A DNA stretch of 64,000 nt from Erysipelotrichaceae bacterium (GCA_029101345.1 JAQXQU010000017.1:18527-82526); one strand, 5' to 3'. Positions 52,503 through 61,199 are shown, numbered from the stretch's first letter. The notes: generated by a model not told the origin, from the sequence alone. Numbers and translations: made by a program.

Positions 52503-53320
52503 AAGAAAACCAGAAGGATATCCTTGACCGCAATTACTTATTGAATAAGCGCAGCGATGCTCGCAAGAAGAACAGGTTTATCAGACACTCGCATCTTAAT
52601 CTGATGCTTGGCTGCTTTTTGGGATTTCTGATTGTTGTTGGCATCTATTTTTTCAGTGACTTTTCCAAGATCTATCGGGTAGTTGTTGAAGGAAACCATT
52701 ATCTTTCCGATGAGGACATCATTGAATTGTCAAAGATTGATGAGGATACTCGTTATCTGTCGTTGCTAAGCAATCAATATGCCAAGCGCATTGAAAAGAG
52801 CCCTTATGTAAAAAACTGTTCAATCGAGCTTCTTGATAACCGGCTGGTTCGGATCAACGTTGTTGAAAACCAGATCTTAGGATATTATCTGCATGATGGC
52901 AAGAGCTATCTGCTGATGGAAAATGATGACATCATCGAAATTGATATCAGCAATGTCTATCTCAGTGCCTATGTGCCATTAATTGAAGGCTATAGCATGG
53001 AGGATCTTGCCAATGTCAAATACTATCTCCTCAAGCTTGATGACAAGCTGATCAATGAAATATCGGAAATCCATCGCTATCCTTTCTCCTATGATGCAAA
53101 TATGATGGAGGTCATCATGCGTGATGGCAATTATGTCTTTGTTTCACCAATTGGTGCCAAGATGCTGGAAAACTATTATGACATCATCTCGAGTCTTGGA
53201 TTAAGCAATGACGAAATCTGCATCTATCTTGATGAAGTATCCAACTCAGGCTATGTTTCAGCCTGTCCATGGGAAGCTGTTTTTACAGATGATGCAAACA
53301 GTGATTCAATAGCAGAATAA
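52496..53320 (+). CDS. divIB: Cell division protein DivIB/FtsQ
   Basis: 274 residues. A basic cytoplasmic N-terminus, one membrane segment (about 36-55, MLGCFLGFLIVVGIYFF), a POTRA domain (YRVVVEGNHYLSDEDI), and a beta domain follow, ending in an acidic tail. This is the divisome scaffold form. The start is TTG 52496 with GGAG eight bases upstream, inside the end of murB. Order murG-murB-divIB is typical of Bacillota dcw remnants; ftsA and ftsZ are not here. Confidence 0.9.
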   Translation: MLEENQKDILDRNYLLNKRSDARKKNRFIRHSHLNLMLGCFLGFLIVVGIYFFSDFSKIYRVVVEGNHYLSDEDIIELSKIDEDTRYLSLLSNQYAKRIEKSPYVKNCSIELLDNRLVRINVVENQILGYYLHDGKSYLLMENDDIIEIDISNVYLSAYVPLIEGYSMEDLANVKYYLLKLDDKLINEISEIHRYPFSYDANMMEVIMRDGNYVFVSPIGAKMLENYYDIISSLGLSNDEICIYLDEVSNSGYVSACPWEAVFTDDANSDSIAE

Positions 53321-53323
53321 ACA

Positions 53324-53346
53324 AATGCATGGCTAAGCCATGCATT
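53324..53346 (+). terminator. Terminator after divIB
   Basis: AATGCATGGC and GCCATGCATT form a ten-pair stem with a TAA loop. The tail is T-rich rather than a clean T run. Confidence 0.75.
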
Positions 53347-53370
53347 ATTAATATTATATAGGCAAAGAAA

Positions 53371-53393
53371 AAAGTCCTTTTGCAAGGACTTTT
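53371..53393 (-). terminator. Terminator of the tRNA cluster
   Basis: On the minus strand AGTCCTT and AAGGACT form a seven-pair stem followed by a run of six T, just behind tRNA-Phe. Confidence 0.88.
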
Positions 53394-53401
53394 ATTTCCA
53401 A

Positions 53402-53477
53402 TGGTGGTTCCGGCCAGAATTGAACTGGCGACACCGGCATTTTCAGTGCCGTGCTCTACCAACTGAGCTACAGAACC
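53402..53477 (-). tRNA. tRNA-Phe (anticodon GAA)
   Basis: Acceptor GGTTCTG/CGGAACC (one G-U), D arm GCTCAGTTGGTAGAGC, anticodon loop CTGAAAA with stem CGGCA/TGCCG, T stem GCCAG/CTGGC, encoded CCA. Last gene in transcription order of the nine-tRNA cluster. Confidence 0.95.
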
Positions 53478-53479
53478 AT

Positions 53480-53556
<77 letters not shown>

Positions 53557-53563
53557 ATAATAA

Positions 53564-53654
53564 TGGCGCGGAATCAGGGATTCGAACCCCGGCGCCGGTT
53601 GCCCGACCTGCTGGTTTTCAAGACCAGTCCCTTCAACCACTTGGGTAATTCCGC
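53564..53654 (-). tRNA. tRNA-Ser (anticodon UGA)
   Basis: Class II tRNA with a long variable arm (CAGGTCGGGCAACCGGCGC). Acceptor GCGGAAT/ATTCCGC with discriminator G, anticodon loop CTTGAAA on stem CTGGT/ACCAG, CCA encoded. Confidence 0.95.
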
Positions 53655-53678
53655 AAAAATAAGTTTGAATGCATTTGT

Positions 53679-53755
53679 TGGTGGACCCTGTAGGACTCGA
53701 ACCTACGACCAATCGGTTATGAGCCGATAGCTCTGACCAACTGAGCTAAGGGTCC
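53679..53755 (-). tRNA. tRNA with CAU anticodon, probably tRNA-Ile2 (lysidine type)
   Basis: Acceptor GGACCCT/AGGGTCC, anticodon stem ATCGG/CCGAT, loop CTCATAA, T stem GTAGG/CCTAC, CCA encoded. It differs from the initiator and elongator-like CAU tRNAs in the same cluster. Its acceptor resembles Bacillota tRNA-Ile2, whose C34 is converted to lysidine by TilS. Confidence 0.8.
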
Positions 53756-53759
53756 AAAC

Positions 53760-53836
53760 TGGTAGCGAGGGTGGGACTCGAACCCACGACCTCCCGGGTA
53801 TGAACCGAGCGCTCTAGCCAACTAAGCTACCTCGCC
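53760..53836 (-). tRNA. tRNA-Met, elongator (anticodon CAU)
   Basis: Acceptor GGCGAGG/CCTCGCT (first pair G-U), D arm GCTTAGTTGGCTAGAGC, anticodon stem CTCGG/CCGGG (one mismatch or wobble) with loop TTCATAC, as in Bacillota elongator tRNA-Met. CCA encoded. Confidence 0.88.
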
Positions 53837-53849
53837 ATAATTCAACAAA

Positions 53850-53926
53850 TGGTCGGGATGACAGGATTCGAACCTGCGACACCTTGATCCCAAATCAAGT
53901 ACTCTACCAAGCTGAGCTACATCCCG
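53850..53926 (-). tRNA. tRNA-Pro (anticodon UGG)
   Basis: Acceptor CGGGATG/CATCCCG, D arm GCTCAGCTTGGTAGAGT, anticodon stem CTTGA/TCAAG with loop TTTGGGA, T stem GCAGG/CCTGT, CCA encoded. Confidence 0.95.
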
Positions 53927-53937
53927 AAATAATTTAA

Positions 53938-54014
53938 TGGCGCGCCCAGTAGGACTTGAACCCGCAACCTTTTGATCCGTAGTCAAACGCTCTATCCAGT
54001 TGAGCTATGGGCGC
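53938..54014 (-). tRNA. tRNA-Arg (anticodon ACG)
   Basis: Acceptor GCGCCCA/TGGGCGC with discriminator G, anticodon stem TTTGA/TCAAA with loop CTACGGA, CCA encoded. The T stem GCGGG/CCTAC has one C-A mismatch. A34 would be deaminated to inosine. Confidence 0.93.
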
Positions 54015-54029
54015 ATTCTTTAGAAAGGA

Positions 54030-54115
54030 TGGTGGGGATGGAGGGACTTGAACCCTCACGATATTGCTATCAAGGGATTTTAAGTCCCTCGCGTCTACCG
54101 TTCCGCCACATCCCC
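54030..54115 (-). tRNA. tRNA-Leu (anticodon UAA)
   Basis: Class II tRNA: acceptor GGGGATG/CATCCCC, anticodon loop CTTAAAA on stem AGGGA/TCCCT, long variable arm around GATAGCAATATC, T stem GAGGG/CCCTC, CCA encoded. Confidence 0.95.
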
Positions 54116-54120
54116 ATTTC

Positions 54121-54194
54121 TGGAGGTTCCTGCCAGATTCGAACTGGCGATCACAGAGTTGCAGTCTATTGCCTTACCACTTGGCTAAGGAACC
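54121..54194 (-). tRNA. tRNA-Cys (anticodon GCA)
   Basis: Acceptor GGTTCCT/AGGAACC with discriminator U as in all tRNA-Cys, D arm GCCAAGTGGTAAGGC, anticodon loop CTGCAAC, T stem GCCAG/CTGGC, CCA encoded. First gene of the cluster in transcription order. Confidence 0.95.
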
Positions 54195-54217
54195 GCTTTT
54201 ACATCTCGTGCTAGATT

Positions 54218-54246
54218 ATATTAACAGAATTAGGATTTTTATGCAA
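54218..54246 (-). promoter_or_regulatory. Promoter of the tRNA cluster
   Basis: On the minus strand TTGCAT (54241-54246) and TAATAT (54218-54223, TGT before it) are spaced 17 bases apart, about 20 bases in front of tRNA-Cys. No other promoter is seen within the cluster. Confidence 0.7.
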
Positions 54247-54353
54247 CCCACATTTTGTAATTTTGTTTCATAATCCTTGCAACAAGAGCTTTTGTACTCC
54301 ATGTGACATTTGTTATTATAATCAAAGAAGCATTATTTTGAAAGGCTTATTTT

Positions 54354-55181
54354 ATGATTCAAGATATTTTTCCTTATGAGTATGATATTTCCTTTGGTGA
54401 ATATGAGCCAATTGGCAATGATTTTCTTTGCTTAATCAATAAGCGCAGTGTCTTATGCAAAATAACTGAAGATGATATTATCTTCCCTAAGATTGATGAT
54501 CTATCTAGCACAGTGAACAGCACATATCTTTTCAGTATCTCCTTGCAGCGTTTCTTCTATTTGGATGATGAAAAAGCTGGAAATGAACTCATGGAAAAGG
54601 GTTATTCCTATATTTCCATTCGAGTTTTGCTGAACCATCTGCCAAAATGGAAGGCTTACGGTGCTTTGATGGCTTGCCAACTTGGCAATTGGTACCAGTC
54701 TAATCGCTATTGTGGACGCTGCGGGAAGAAGCTTTACAAAGGCCATAAGGAAAGAGTGCTCTTTTGCAGGGAATGTGATAATCCGCCGGTTTATCCAAGA
54801 ATCAACCCCTGCATCATTGCGGCAATTACTGATAATGACAGAATTGTTCTTACAAAGTATCCAAAAAGCAACCATTTTGCTTTGGTTGCAGGTTTTTGTG
54901 AAGCAGGTGAGACAATTGAACAATGTCTGAAAAGGGAAATCAAGGAAGAAGTCGGTTTGAATGTCAAGAATCTCAAATATTACAAATCCCAGCCTTGGCC
55001 TCTTTCAGACTCCCTGCTGTTTGGTTTCTTTTGCGAGTTGGATGGTGATGATACCATCACAAGACAGGAAGACGAATTGGCTGCTGCTTTATGGATGAAA
55101 AGGGAGCAGATGGAAGAAAGGGGTCTAGACAACAGCTTGACCAGTGAAATGATGGAAGCATTTAGAAGAGGTGAATATTAA
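54354..55181 (+). CDS. nudC: NADH pyrophosphatase-type Nudix hydrolase (NudC family)
   Basis: 275 residues. A variable N-terminal domain is followed by a zinc ribbon (CGRCGKK and FCREC, about 119-142). The Nudix box GFCEAGETIEQCLKREIKEE (about 182-201) has every catalytic residue. Behind it is SQPWPLSDSLL, the NudC signature for NAD(H) pyrophosphate. In studied bacteria NudC also removes NAD caps from RNA. AAAGG lies nine bases before the ATG, and TATAAT about 35 bases upstream. Confidence 0.93.
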   Translation: MIQDIFPYEYDISFGEYEPIGNDFLCLINKRSVLCKITEDDIIFPKIDDLSSTVNSTYLFSISLQRFFYLDDEKAGNELMEKGYSYISIRVLLNHLPKWKAYGALMACQLGNWYQSNRYCGRCGKKLYKGHKERVLFCRECDNPPVYPRINPCIIAAITDNDRIVLTKYPKSNHFALVAGFCEAGETIEQCLKREIKEEVGLNVKNLKYYKSQPWPLSDSLLFGFFCELDGDDTITRQEDELAAALWMKREQMEERGLDNSLTSEMMEAFRRGEY

Positions 55182-55204
55182 AAAGGCGATGATTCGCCTT
55201 TTTA
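55181..55204. terminator. Bidirectional terminator between nudC and htpG
   Basis: AAAAGGCGA and TCGCCTTTT form a nine-pair stem with A and T runs on either side for the convergent genes. Confidence 0.88.
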
Positions 55205-57037
55205 TTTCATTGCCTTTAACATGATACGTCCGAGACGTTTTGAATATTCAACTGAATCGTCAATGCTCAAGCCTGCCATCAAAGAAGCCTGGTCATATAG
55301 CAGCATTGCGTAATCACTGATATCTCCCTTTTCATCGAAGGTCTTCTTCAAAGCGGAGAAGAGTTCATGATCGGGATTGATTTCGAGAATTCTTCTTGCA
55401 TGATAGTCAGCCTTGTTAAGTTCATTGAGTACGGCTTCCATTTCAAATGACAGCTCATCACCAGAAACAAGACAGACTGGCTGGCTCTTAAGACGATTGG
55501 AAAGTCTTATTTCTGCTACCTTGTCTTTTAGGATTTCCTTGATGGCATCAAGCAGGTCCTTATTGCTAGCAGCTTTCTCTTCAACTTCCTTCTTTTCTTC
55601 CTCACTATCCAAATCCAAATCACCCTTGGATATTGACTTAAAGTTCTTGCCTGCATAGTTGCCAATAACTGAAAGCATGAATTCATCGATATTGTCGGTC
55701 AGATAGAGAACTTCAAAGCCCTTGTCAAGAACCTTTTCCATCTGCGGAAGCTTTTTGATCTTCTCAATGGATTCACCGCTTGCATAATAGATATCTTCCT
55801 GGCCTTCCTTCATTCTTTCAACATATTCCTTGAGGGATACGTATTTGTCATCAAGGGATGATTTGAAGAGAATCAGGTCAATCAGTACATCCTTATTCAT
55901 GCCATAGCGTTCATATACGCCATTCTTAAGCTGAATGCCAAAAGCATCAAAGAACTTTTCGTAGGTTTCCCTTTCGTTTTTCAACATGTTTTCCAGTGTT
56001 GTCTTGATTTTCTTGTCGATAGACTTCTTCAAGACATTCATCTGATGATCCTGTTGAAGGATTTCGCGGGAGATATTGAGATTCAGATCATCGGAATCAA
56101 CGACGCCTCTGACAAAACGGAAGTAGTCAGATACAATTTCCTTGGCTTCATCTTTGATGAAGACTCCGCGTGAATAGAGCTTTAGTCCAAGCTTATAGTC
56201 AGCAGAATAGTAGTTGTAGGGGACAACAGCTGGGATATATAGCAAAGCAGTATAGGAGGTATTGCCTTCAACTTTGTAATGGATAGTTTTCAAAGGCTTT
56301 TCAAAGTCAAAGTATTCCTGCTGATAGAAGGAATCGTAGTCTTCATCCTTGATATCCTTCTTATTCTTTTTCCAAATAGGTACCATGGAATTAAGAGTTT
56401 CGCTTTCATCATCCAGCAGGATAATAGGATAACGGATATAATCGGAATACTTTTTGACGAGACTTTTGATATTGCCCTTATCAAGGTAATCGGAATAGTT
56501 CTTTTCCTTGGTATCAGGTTTAATGTGAAGGGTTATTTCAGTACCTTCATCTTCCTTTTTTGCTACCTTGATCTCATAGCCTTCCTGATTCTCAGAAACC
56601 CATGAATAGGCTTTTTCCTCACCGGCCTTCTTAGAAATGACAGTTACTTTGTCTGCTACCATGAAAGCTGAATAGAAACCAACACCAAACTGGCCAATGA
56701 TATCAACATCATCCTTTTTGTCTTCTATTTCCTGTTTGAATTCAAAGGAACCACTCTTGGCGATTGTGCCCAGATTGTTGTCAAGGTCCTCCTTGTTCAT
56801 GCCAATGCCATTGTCGCTTATTACCAGAGTACGCTCATCCTTGTTGACCCTGATTGTTATCTTGAGGTCATCGGCACTGATGCCTGAATCAGTAAGTGAT
56901 TGGTAATAGCGTTTGTCCAAAGCATCAGATGCATTTGAAATCAATTCCCTTAAAAAAATATCGGTATTAGTATAGATGGAATTTGCCATCAGATCCAGAA
57001 GTCTTTTTGACTCGGTTTTAAACTGTTTGATTGCCAT
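55202..57037 (-). CDS. htpG: Molecular chaperone HtpG (bacterial Hsp90)
   Basis: 611-residue ATP-dependent chaperone. The GHKL ATPase N-terminus has LRELISNASDALDK, ISDNGIGM and GQFGVGFYSAFMV. The middle domain carries SREILQQD, and a C-terminal dimerisation domain follows. It is complete. AGGAG precedes the ATG. Promoter TTGCAA-17-TATATT lies upstream, and a CIRCE-like operator overlaps the transcription start, which predicts HrcA control. Confidence 0.97.
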   Translation of the reverse strand: MAIKQFKTESKRLLDLMANSIYTNTDIFLRELISNASDALDKRYYQSLTDSGISADDLKITIRVNKDERTLVISDNGIGMNKEDLDNNLGTIAKSGSFEFKQEIEDKKDDVDIIGQFGVGFYSAFMVADKVTVISKKAGEEKAYSWVSENQEGYEIKVAKKEDEGTEITLHIKPDTKEKNYSDYLDKGNIKSLVKKYSDYIRYPIILLDDESETLNSMVPIWKKNKKDIKDEDYDSFYQQEYFDFEKPLKTIHYKVEGNTSYTALLYIPAVVPYNYYSADYKLGLKLYSRGVFIKDEAKEIVSDYFRFVRGVVDSDDLNLNISREILQQDHQMNVLKKSIDKKIKTTLENMLKNERETYEKFFDAFGIQLKNGVYERYGMNKDVLIDLILFKSSLDDKYVSLKEYVERMKEGQEDIYYASGESIEKIKKLPQMEKVLDKGFEVLYLTDNIDEFMLSVIGNYAGKNFKSISKGDLDLDSEEEKKEVEEKAASNKDLLDAIKEILKDKVAEIRLSNRLKSQPVCLVSGDELSFEMEAVLNELNKADYHARRILEINPDHELFSALKKTFDEKGDISDYAMLLYDQASLMAGLSIDDSVEYSKRLGRIMLKAMK

Positions 57038-57050
57038 TTTTTACACTCCT

Positions 57051-57077
57051 TTAGCACTCACATATTATGACTGCTAA
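57051..57077 (-). promoter_or_regulatory. CIRCE operator (HrcA-binding) upstream of htpG
   Basis: TTAGCACTC, nine bases, then GACTGCTAA. This is the CIRCE inverted repeat (TTAGCACTC-N9-GAGTGCTAA) with one mismatch. It lies between the htpG promoter and the ribosome site. Confidence 0.88.
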
Positions 57078-57080
57078 CTT

Positions 57081-57109
57081 AATATAGCACCCTTTGCTAT
57101 ATCTTGCAA
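57081..57109 (-). promoter_or_regulatory. Promoter of htpG
   Basis: Minus strand TTGCAA (57104-57109) and TATATT (57081-57086, TGC before it), spaced 17 bases. Predicted start near 57074, inside the CIRCE element. Confidence 0.78.
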
Positions 57110-57150
57110 GATTTTGAGCGAATAAATGGGAAATGGTATAATATATGCGT

Positions 57151-57597
57151 ATGGTAACTATTATCAATAAGACAAAATACAAGGATTTTGCAGAATACTA
57201 TCCTTTGATTGACCACTATTATCAGAAGACACTTGATCTTTTACAGCTGGATGACGACTATTCCCTGACTTATATCATAACTGGTCCGATAGCGATTCGC
57301 CGTATCAATCGTGAATACCGGAAGATTGATAAGGAAACGGATGTCATTTCCTTTGCAATGCAAGACTATGATGATGGCTTTAGCATTGAAGGCGAGGAAA
57401 TAGAACTTGGTGATATCTTTGTCAATCGAAAACGCATACTATCCCAGGCAAGTGAATATGGCCATAGTGTCAAGCGTGAATTCGTTTTTCTATTTGTCCA
57501 TGGGCTTCTTCATCTGCTGGGTTATGATCATATGAAAAGGGAAGATGAAGAAATCATGTTTGGCTTGCAAAAGAGGATTGTTGATGATTTGTTTTAA
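57151..57597 (+). CDS. ybeY: Endoribonuclease YbeY
   Basis: Zinc-dependent endoribonuclease active in 16S rRNA 3'-end maturation and ribosome quality control. The metal site HGLLHLLGYDH near residue 115 is intact, and NREYRKIDKETDVISF is conserved. 148 residues from ATG 57151, which comes eight bases after an extended TATAAT (57137-57142). ATG 57145 is too close to the -10. First gene of ybeY-cdd-era-recO. Confidence 0.95.
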   Translation: MVTIINKTKYKDFAEYYPLIDHYYQKTLDLLQLDDDYSLTYIITGPIAIRRINREYRKIDKETDVISFAMQDYDDGFSIEGEEIELGDIFVNRKRILSQASEYGHSVKREFVFLFVHGLLHLLGYDHMKREDEEIMFGLQKRIVDDLF

Positions 57598-57606
57598 GGA
57601 GGAAAT

Positions 57607-58005
57607 ATGACTATTGAGGAATTGCTTAACAAAGCCTTTGAAGCTATGGATAATGCCTATGCTCCATATTCCAATTATCATGTAGGAGCTTGTGTTCTTT
57701 GCAAGGATGGAAGGACATTCCTGGGTGCCAATATTGAAAATGCATCTTTTGGGGCAACCAATTGTGCTGAAAGAACTGCAATCTTTGCGACTTATGCCAA
57801 TGGCTATCGCAAGGATGATATTGAAGCTCTTGCCATTGTTTCTGATGGCAAGCGGGTGGCTGCTCCCTGTGGCATCTGCCGTCAGGTTCTATCGGAGCTG
57901 TTGAACCAGGACACGCCTATCATCTTGTCTAATGGCAAAGATCGGGTGGATACCAACATCAAGGAACTGCTGCCAATGCAGTTTAATGGAGATGATTTAG
58001 ATTGA
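57607..58005 (+). CDS. cdd: Cytidine deaminase
   Basis: 132-residue zinc enzyme deaminating cytidine and deoxycytidine. Catalytic CAERTA near residue 53 and zinc ligands PCGICRQVL near 87; YAPYSNYHVGA binds substrate. GGAGG precedes the ATG. The 3' end overlaps the era start. Confidence 0.96.
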   Translation: MTIEELLNKAFEAMDNAYAPYSNYHVGACVLCKDGRTFLGANIENASFGATNCAERTAIFATYANGYRKDDIEALAIVSDGKRVAAPCGICRQVLSELLNQDTPIILSNGKDRVDTNIKELLPMQFNGDDLD

Positions 58006-58895
58006 AAAGCGGATTTGTAGCAATTATCGGACGGCCTAATTCCGGTAAATCAACATTGCTTAATCAAATATTAGGTGAAAAGATTGCGATTGTAACCCAT
58101 AAGGCTCAGACTACCCGAAATGCGATTCTAGGCATCTATAACAAGGAAAATCTGCAGATTGTCTTCGTTGATACACCTGGCATTCATAATGCCGAAACAT
58201 CGCTTGGCTCTTATATGAACAAGGAAGCCATGTCCCAGGCAGCTGGTACTGATGTCATATGCTATATTGTCGATGGAAAAAAAGGTTTGACCAAAGATGA
58301 TGATGCAATTCTCAAGCGTGCCTTTTCCTATGGGATTCCGGTTTTTCTTCTAGTTAACAAGATTGATGAAATGTCCAATGCCTCTATTGTCAAAAGACTG
58401 GCTTATGCTGCAGAAAATTATGAATTTGCGGAAATTGTTCCAATTAGTGCTCTTGATGGCAATAATGTTGATAACCTCTTATCGACAATCGAGAACTATC
58501 TGCATGATAATATCTGCTATTATCCAACTGATGCCAGGACCAATATGACAATTGATTTCCGGATTGCTGAAATCATCAGGGAAAAGGTCATTTTGAATAC
58601 ATATGAAGAAGTGCCTCATCTAGCAGCTGTCAAAGTTGATGAGATCAAGGAAGGCAAAAGCAAGGTCTTCATAGAGGCTTCGATCATCTGCAACAAAGCA
58701 ACCCATAAAGGAATCATCATCGGTCGGAATGGTTCAATGCTAAAGAAGATCAATGATGCTGCAACCGCTGATATTCACGAACTATTTGGCAAGAGAATCA
58801 TCCTTTCGCTATATGTCAAGGTGGAAGAGGACTGGCTAAATAAGGATAAACGCCTCTTTGAACTAGGCTATTTCTCAGACGATCAGGATGAATGA
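58002..58895 (+). CDS. era: GTPase Era
   Basis: 297-residue ribosome-assembly GTPase. G1 GRPNSGKSTLLNQ, G3 DTPGIH, G4 NKID, and the C-terminal KH domain with GIIIGRNGSMLKKI that binds the 16S 3' end. Start TTG 58002 with GGAG nine bases upstream, in the end of cdd. Overlaps recO. Together with YbeY it points to 30S maturation. Confidence 0.96.
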   Translation: MKSGFVAIIGRPNSGKSTLLNQILGEKIAIVTHKAQTTRNAILGIYNKENLQIVFVDTPGIHNAETSLGSYMNKEAMSQAAGTDVICYIVDGKKGLTKDDDAILKRAFSYGIPVFLLVNKIDEMSNASIVKRLAYAAENYEFAEIVPISALDGNNVDNLLSTIENYLHDNICYYPTDARTNMTIDFRIAEIIREKVILNTYEEVPHLAAVKVDEIKEGKSKVFIEASIICNKATHKGIIIGRNGSMLKKINDAATADIHELFGKRIILSLYVKVEEDWLNKDKRLFELGYFSDDQDE

Positions 58896-59592
58896 CAAGC
58901 TTATTGGTTTTATTTTAGCTGTTAATGACTATAAGGATAGTGATACTATTGCCAGAGTCATTACCAAGGAATATGGCATTCTCTCGCTTATTGGCAAATC
59001 AGCAAAGAAGCTTAACGCAAAAAACCGCATGATGCCTCTTTGCACATATGAATTCATCATTGATTATAAAGATGGCAAGGATATCTACAGCACCCATTCT
59101 CTTCGCCTTTTGTCCTCGTATTATGATGAAAGGGATTTAAAGCTTCTTTCTTTCAAGAACATCATAGCTGAAGCGGTACTTAAGAGTCAGGAATTATTTG
59201 AACCTAGGCTCTATGATGAAACGCTCTTCTTCTATAGCCATTTCAATCAGAAAGACCTCTTTATCCTTGGTTCATTGTTCTTTTCGTATCTTTTGAAGCT
59301 TTATGGCATCTCACCACATGTTGACTCCTGCTCGATATGTGGCAATGAGAAGGTTGTGGCCATCTCTGCTAGCAAGGGTGGCTTCCTTTGTCATAACCAT
59401 CTTTATGGAGAAAAGGTCCAGGACGTTCTGGCACTGAAGAAGTTCCGTTTGGCAGTCAAGGGTTCAATTGATTATTATGACATCATAAAAAAGACCGCTT
59501 ATCAGGAAGCGGACTTCTTCAATCTGGCGGATTTCTTTATTGCCAATGCTGAAATTGGCTTAAAGAGCTACATTTTCTATCGCTCAATTTAG
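58888..59592 (+). CDS. recO: DNA repair protein RecO
   Basis: 234 residues. The OB-fold N-terminus (GFILAVNDYKDSDTIARVIT) and a helical domain with a partial zinc site (CSICG and CHNH) are typical. RecO loads RecA with RecR. It overlaps era by eight bases, and the convergent lipoprotein gene at its 3' end. Confidence 0.94.
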   Translation: MNDKLIGFILAVNDYKDSDTIARVITKEYGILSLIGKSAKKLNAKNRMMPLCTYEFIIDYKDGKDIYSTHSLRLLSSYYDERDLKLLSFKNIIAEAVLKSQELFEPRLYDETLFFYSHFNQKDLFILGSLFFSYLLKLYGISPHVDSCSICGNEKVVAISASKGGFLCHNHLYGEKVQDVLALKKFRLAVKGSIDYYDIIKKTAYQEADFFNLADFFIANAEIGLKSYIFYRSI

Positions 59593-60264
59593 TTTCTCTT
59601 TTTCCTTCAAGGAGTGGAGAAACTCTTTTATTTCCTCTTTCAAAGGGTAGGAATACATCAGAATCAGCAGGAAAACGGAAACTGTAATGATTGAATTGCC
59701 AATAAAATCAAACAGCATGGTTCTTGAAACAATGATTATGTCTTCATCCATGGCCAGGGGATTGATAGTCAGGTTCTTTCGATCATGTTCAGTGTTCGCT
59801 TCAATGATTCTGCCCGGCATATGGACTTTGATTTCTGCTTTGATATCAACGCTTTCCAGAAATTCAAAGAGGCTTTTGCCATTTGAATTCAGGATACCGA
59901 TTTTTTCATCTTCATTAGGCTTGTGAATTGTCAATGTGACAGTTTCATCATGGGCTTTGGTTTCGAAGTATTTGGATGAAGTGCATTCAAAGCTGATGCC
60001 AGCGTAATCCTTTTCATCAATGGTCTTTTCTTCAAAACTGTACTTTTCATCCAGAAAATCCAAGCCATAGCTCACCATTAAAGAACGAAAGCCATCAATA
60101 TTCATATCGAGCTGATCAAGCTGTGACTTGGCAACAAACATCTTGCCTTTGATCAGAATACTGGCGTCTGAATATGTTCTTACATCCATATCCAGCCGGC
60201 AGCAACCACTAAGAAGCAAGAGTGTTCCCAGGACAATCAGCAGATTTTTAACTATTCTTTTCAC
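59584..60264 (-). CDS. LppM-like lipoprotein with C-terminal membrane segment
   Basis: 226 residues from GTG 60264: signal peptide with lipobox LLLLSGC, an extracytoplasmic beta-rich domain (RLDMDVRTYSDASILIKG onward), a membrane helix near the C-terminus (about 187-205), and a charged tail. The form recalls LppM-domain proteins; function unknown. TATCAT (60272-60277) ends seven bases before the GTG, with no Shine-Dalgarno. Divergent from the carboxypeptidase gene over only 56 bases. An upstream in-frame ATG at 60351 would lie inside that gene. Confidence 0.75.
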   Translation of the reverse strand: MKRIVKNLLIVLGTLLLLSGCCRLDMDVRTYSDASILIKGKMFVAKSQLDQLDMNIDGFRSLMVSYGLDFLDEKYSFEEKTIDEKDYAGISFECTSSKYFETKAHDETVTLTIHKPNEDEKIGILNSNGKSLFEFLESVDIKAEIKVHMPGRIIEANTEHDRKNLTINPLAMDEDIIIVSRTMLFDFIGNSIITVSVFLLILMYSYPLKEEIKEFLHSLKEKEKLN

Positions 60265-60320
60265 TGTGTAAATGATAATGCGTTTATAGCATTTTCGCAA
60301 GTTTATGGGATAATGGATGA

Positions 60321-61199
60321 GTGAAAAGAATATTGACAGTTTTAATTCCATTGCTATTCCTTAGTGCATGCAGTTTTGCCAGTCATCATCATCTATCAAT
60401 TCGTGATGTAAACAATTATGATTACAGTGATGCCAAAAGCTTAGACATCGCTCTTCATAGCGATGCTTATCTGCTTGTCAACATGTCATCATTCAAAGTT
60501 GAATATGCCTATAACAGCGATAAGAAGATCTATCCTGCTTCTCTTACCAAGCTACTGGCTCTTGATGCCATTCTAGCCAATGTTGATGATGTAACCGCTG
60601 CCTTTGGCTATATCACTGCTGATGATAGCAGGGAATTGCTTGAAGCCAATGCTTCAATTGCTGGCCTAAGTGTTAATGAGCAATACAGTTTTGAAGAATT
60701 GCTTTATGCACTGATTCTTCCATCTGGCGGGGATGCGACAAGAGCATTGGAAAATGGCTTAAGGGATTATGGCTATGATGATCTTGTTGCATTGATGAAC
60801 AAAAAGGGTCGAAAGCTGGGACTTGTCAAAACCAAAGTCAGAAATGCCATTGGTTTGCATGATGATCAGCACTACAGCTGTCTTGAGGACATTCTGCTCA
60901 TTGTTGAGGATATCCTTCAATATAAGGTAGGCAAGGAAATTCTTGAATCGCTGTCATATGAGCTTCATGATGGAAAGACCATCTATTCTACAGTCAATCC
61001 AGTGGTAACGGGTATTCCCTATATCTTAGGGGGAAAAACAGGCTATACAGGACAAGCAGGCCAGAACATCTGCGTTCTTTATGTCAACAAAGGGCGCTCC
61101 TACTTGCTGCTTACAGCAGGAGCAATGGGAAATCCTTCAAAGGGTGAGTACTTTCATTATGAAGATGTGCTAAATATCTTTGATCTTTTATATAATTAA
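60321..61199 (+). CDS. D-alanyl-D-alanine carboxypeptidase (DacA/DacF family, low-molecular-weight PBP)
   Basis: 292 residues. A short signal sequence with lipobox-like LFLSAC suggests a lipoprotein. Penicilloyl motifs: SLTK (nucleophile Ser about residue 73), SGG in LPSGGDA near 134, and KTG in GGKTGYTG near 239. It trims the terminal D-Ala of peptidoglycan side chains. It starts with GTG 60321, six bases after GATAAT with TGG before it, without Shine-Dalgarno. Confidence 0.92.
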   Translation: MKRILTVLIPLLFLSACSFASHHHLSIRDVNNYDYSDAKSLDIALHSDAYLLVNMSSFKVEYAYNSDKKIYPASLTKLLALDAILANVDDVTAAFGYITADDSRELLEANASIAGLSVNEQYSFEELLYALILPSGGDATRALENGLRDYGYDDLVALMNKKGRKLGLVKTKVRNAIGLHDDQHYSCLEDILLIVEDILQYKVGKEILESLSYELHDGKTIYSTVNPVVTGIPYILGGKTGYTGQAGQNICVLYVNKGRSYLLLTAGAMGNPSKGEYFHYEDVLNIFDLLYN

